Under the pieces are notes generated by a model. That model was not told where the DNA came from. It searched no databases and saw nothing but the letters and a program-made list of their open reading frames with translations. From positions 1-16,206 of the forward strand of contig JAOAPG010000288.1 of assembly GCA_025462785.1 (NCBI GenBank): a stretch of DNA of 16,206 nucleotides. Direction: 5' to 3'. Numbering within the stretch: the stretch's first letter is position 1; each line of letters opens with the position of its first letter. Positions 14,907 to 16,206 of the stretch are shown in pieces. The position numbers were made by a program, and so were the translations under genes. Source of the DNA: Acidobacteriaceae bacterium (GTDB lineage: Bacteria > Acidobacteriota > Terriglobia > Terriglobales > Acidobacteriaceae).

Positions 14907-16206
14907 TTAGCCAGGCTCAAGCGTGAGCAATGCTACCGGGAAGTTTGCTAACAGGGTTGACGCTGCGACGAAACATGTCTCACCTGATCCCCCCACTTCC
15001 AAAGCCTCGGAAGTGAGTGCGTTCCGATAGATGTGTCCCTCGCGGGCACAGGGTAGTTCCACTCGCGTGTCCTTCCATAAGGAGCTATCTGCGAGAGAGT
15101 TGTCGTTTTGTCCCATCAACTGGGCCCAAAGTCTGGGAGCTACAACAATCGCTATCTCATCATCAGTTCGGCGGGCGAACGCGATGAGATGTTTGGCTTT
15201 TTCCCCTTCAATCTTCAGCGGAAGATAATCCTCATTTGTAAACAAGGTCGGAAATCGTTTCCGCAGGTTGAGAACTTTCCAAATCAAATACAACTTGATC
15301 CGGCCATCCTCCATATTGTGGGTGATTTCGGGGACTAGGCATCTCGCGTTTTCAGGACTATCGCTCTTGCATTTCTGAAAGCTGCGCAAAAGGTCCTGCC
15401 GCAGTGCATAGTCAACCGGACGCCGGTTATCGGGATCAACCAAACTCAATTCCCAAATCTCATTTCCCTGGTAAATGTCAGGAACTCCCGGGGATGTGAG
15501 TTTTATGAGTGTCTGTGAAAGCCCGTTCAACATACCGATACGAGCTACATATTTCTGAAAGGAAATAAAGTCGGCCAGGAACTCACTGCTCTTAGCGGGA
15601 TCCAGAATGTTTTCGACGAAAGTAGCAACCGCGCCTTCGTATTCAGCATTTGGATTCGCCCAACTCGTTTTCTCTTTTGCCTCGCGAACCGCCTTCACCA
15701 TAAATGCTTTAATGCGATCAATAAAAGCAGCGGGAATGGTTGCGCCTTCTGTCTCAAACGGCCAAGCTCCAATCAGAGTTTGATAGAGGAGATATTCATC
15801 GTTTCGGGAAGGTGCTTCTACGTCGGCAACCAAGGTCTTTTTGTTTTGGTTCAGCTCTCTCCAGTGACGAACTCTCTTTCTCCAAAGCGCTGGTATTTCG
15901 GAGAGCACATCGATGCGGGAGCGAACATCCTCCGAGCGCTTCGTGTCGTGGGTCGAAGTGTCGAGCATGCTGTGAGGCCACGTTTTTGCACGCTCCAAAG
16001 TCTTGCGATGAAAATCTTCGGGAGAGACGCCAAAATTGCGAGGATCTCCCCCCACTTCGTTGAGAGAAATCAACCTGTGGTAACGATAAAAGCTGGTATC
16101 CTCTAAACCTTTGGCCATCACGGCGCTGGTAAATTGCTGAAACTTCATGGCGAAACGAGTAACAGCTTTCTTATAAATTCGCCCTTGCCCTTCGGGGCTG
16201 TGAATG
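14907..16206 (-). CDS. treY: Maltooligosyltrehalose synthase, C-terminal part (partial, cut by right edge)
   Basis: TreY (GH13_26) isomerises the reducing-end alpha-1,4 bond of maltooligosaccharides to alpha-1,1, after which TreZ releases trehalose, a compatible solute; it acts in the cytoplasm. About 433 residues are present. The frame continues upstream of the internal Met at 16148 to the window edge (visible as IHSPEGQGRIYKKAVTRFA), so that Met is not the true start and the catalytic-barrel N-terminal half lies outside. Family landmarks include MAKGLEDTSFYRYHRL, STHDTKRSEDVRSRI (GH13 region IV, with the HD pair) and TSPGVPDIYQGNEIWE. The C-terminal region ends in a beta-rich segment, LLANFPVALLTLEPG. 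Complete family members are usually about 700-1000 residues. treZ and glgX genes are often adjacent and may lie beyond the right edge. No truncation other than the window edge is seen. Confidence 0.94.
   Translation of the reverse strand, partial: IHSPEGQGRIYKKAVTRFAMKFQQFTSAVMAKGLEDTSFYRYHRLISLNEVGGDPRNFGVSPEDFHRKTLERAKTWPHSMLDTSTHDTKRSEDVRSRIDVLSEIPALWRKRVRHWRELNQNKKTLVADVEAPSRNDEYLLYQTLIGAWPFETEGATIPAAFIDRIKAFMVKAVREAKEKTSWANPNAEYEGAVATFVENILDPAKSSEFLADFISFQKYVARIGMLNGLSQTLIKLTSPGVPDIYQGNEIWELSLVDPDNRRPVDYALRQDLLRSFQKCKSDSPENARCLVPEITHNMEDGRIKLYLIWKVLNLRKRFPTLFTNEDYLPLKIEGEKAKHLIAFARRTDDEIAIVVAPRLWAQLMGQNDNSLADSSLWKDTRVELPCAREGHIYRNALTSEALEVGGSGETCFVAASTLLANFPVALLTLEPG

Noticed and set aside
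14915..14928. GCTCA-AGCG-TGAGC hairpin as a terminator between the HTH/RsbRD_N gene and treY
   Set aside because: The stem is only five pairs, lies inside the treY coding end, and no T-run follows on either strand.

Overview
The window (about 50-55% G+C by eye) looks like chromosomal DNA of a Gram-negative acidobacterium. The evidence is an Omp85 protein with many POTRA domains directly followed by a TamB-type protein (so a double membrane), a TreY trehalose enzyme, PIG-L deacetylase and CgeB-like glycosyltransferase genes in one sugar cluster, and an RsbRD_N-like sensor domain. The lineage is inferred from gene content and style, not from a marker gene.

Region 1 (1-3815, minus strand) is a tightly packed sugar-modification operon. 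In order of transcription it encodes a CgeB-like glycosyltransferase, a sugar-1-phosphate nucleotidyltransferase, a PIG-L/LmbE deacetylase, a GT4 glycosyltransferase, and the first 22 codons of a further gene cut by the left edge. The first two junctions are ATGA stop/start overlaps and the third overlaps by 10 bases. Together the genes could activate a sugar, transfer it and N-deacetylate it to make a glycolipid, polysaccharide or small glycoside; the product cannot be read from the sequence.

Region 2 (3816-4129) is a 314-base divergent intergenic region with no gene that I can support.

Region 3 (4130-12750, plus strand) is an envelope operon. An outer-membrane Omp85 protein with about seven POTRA units is followed by a 1321-residue TamB-like inner-membrane-anchored protein, which together form a TAM-like translocation or lipid-transport pair. 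The third gene is an unrecognised 568-residue protein that reads as a phosphoribosyltransferase-like half fused to a degenerate aminoglycoside-phosphotransferase-like half. This is the most novel-looking item in the window.

Region 4 (12751-14895) is a small regulatory island: a stand-alone receiver-domain protein (plus), a convergent XRE/S24 LexA-like repressor whose catalytic lysine position is serine (minus), and, divergent from that, a helix-turn-helix/RsbRD_N-like sensor fusion (plus). The 10-mer TTTAACGTGT occurs upstream of both the receiver gene and the repressor, suggesting a shared operator.

Region 5 (14907-16206, minus) is the C-terminal part of maltooligosyltrehalose synthase TreY, truncated by the right edge.

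No tRNA, rRNA, CRISPR array, insertion sequence or convincing rho-independent terminator was seen.
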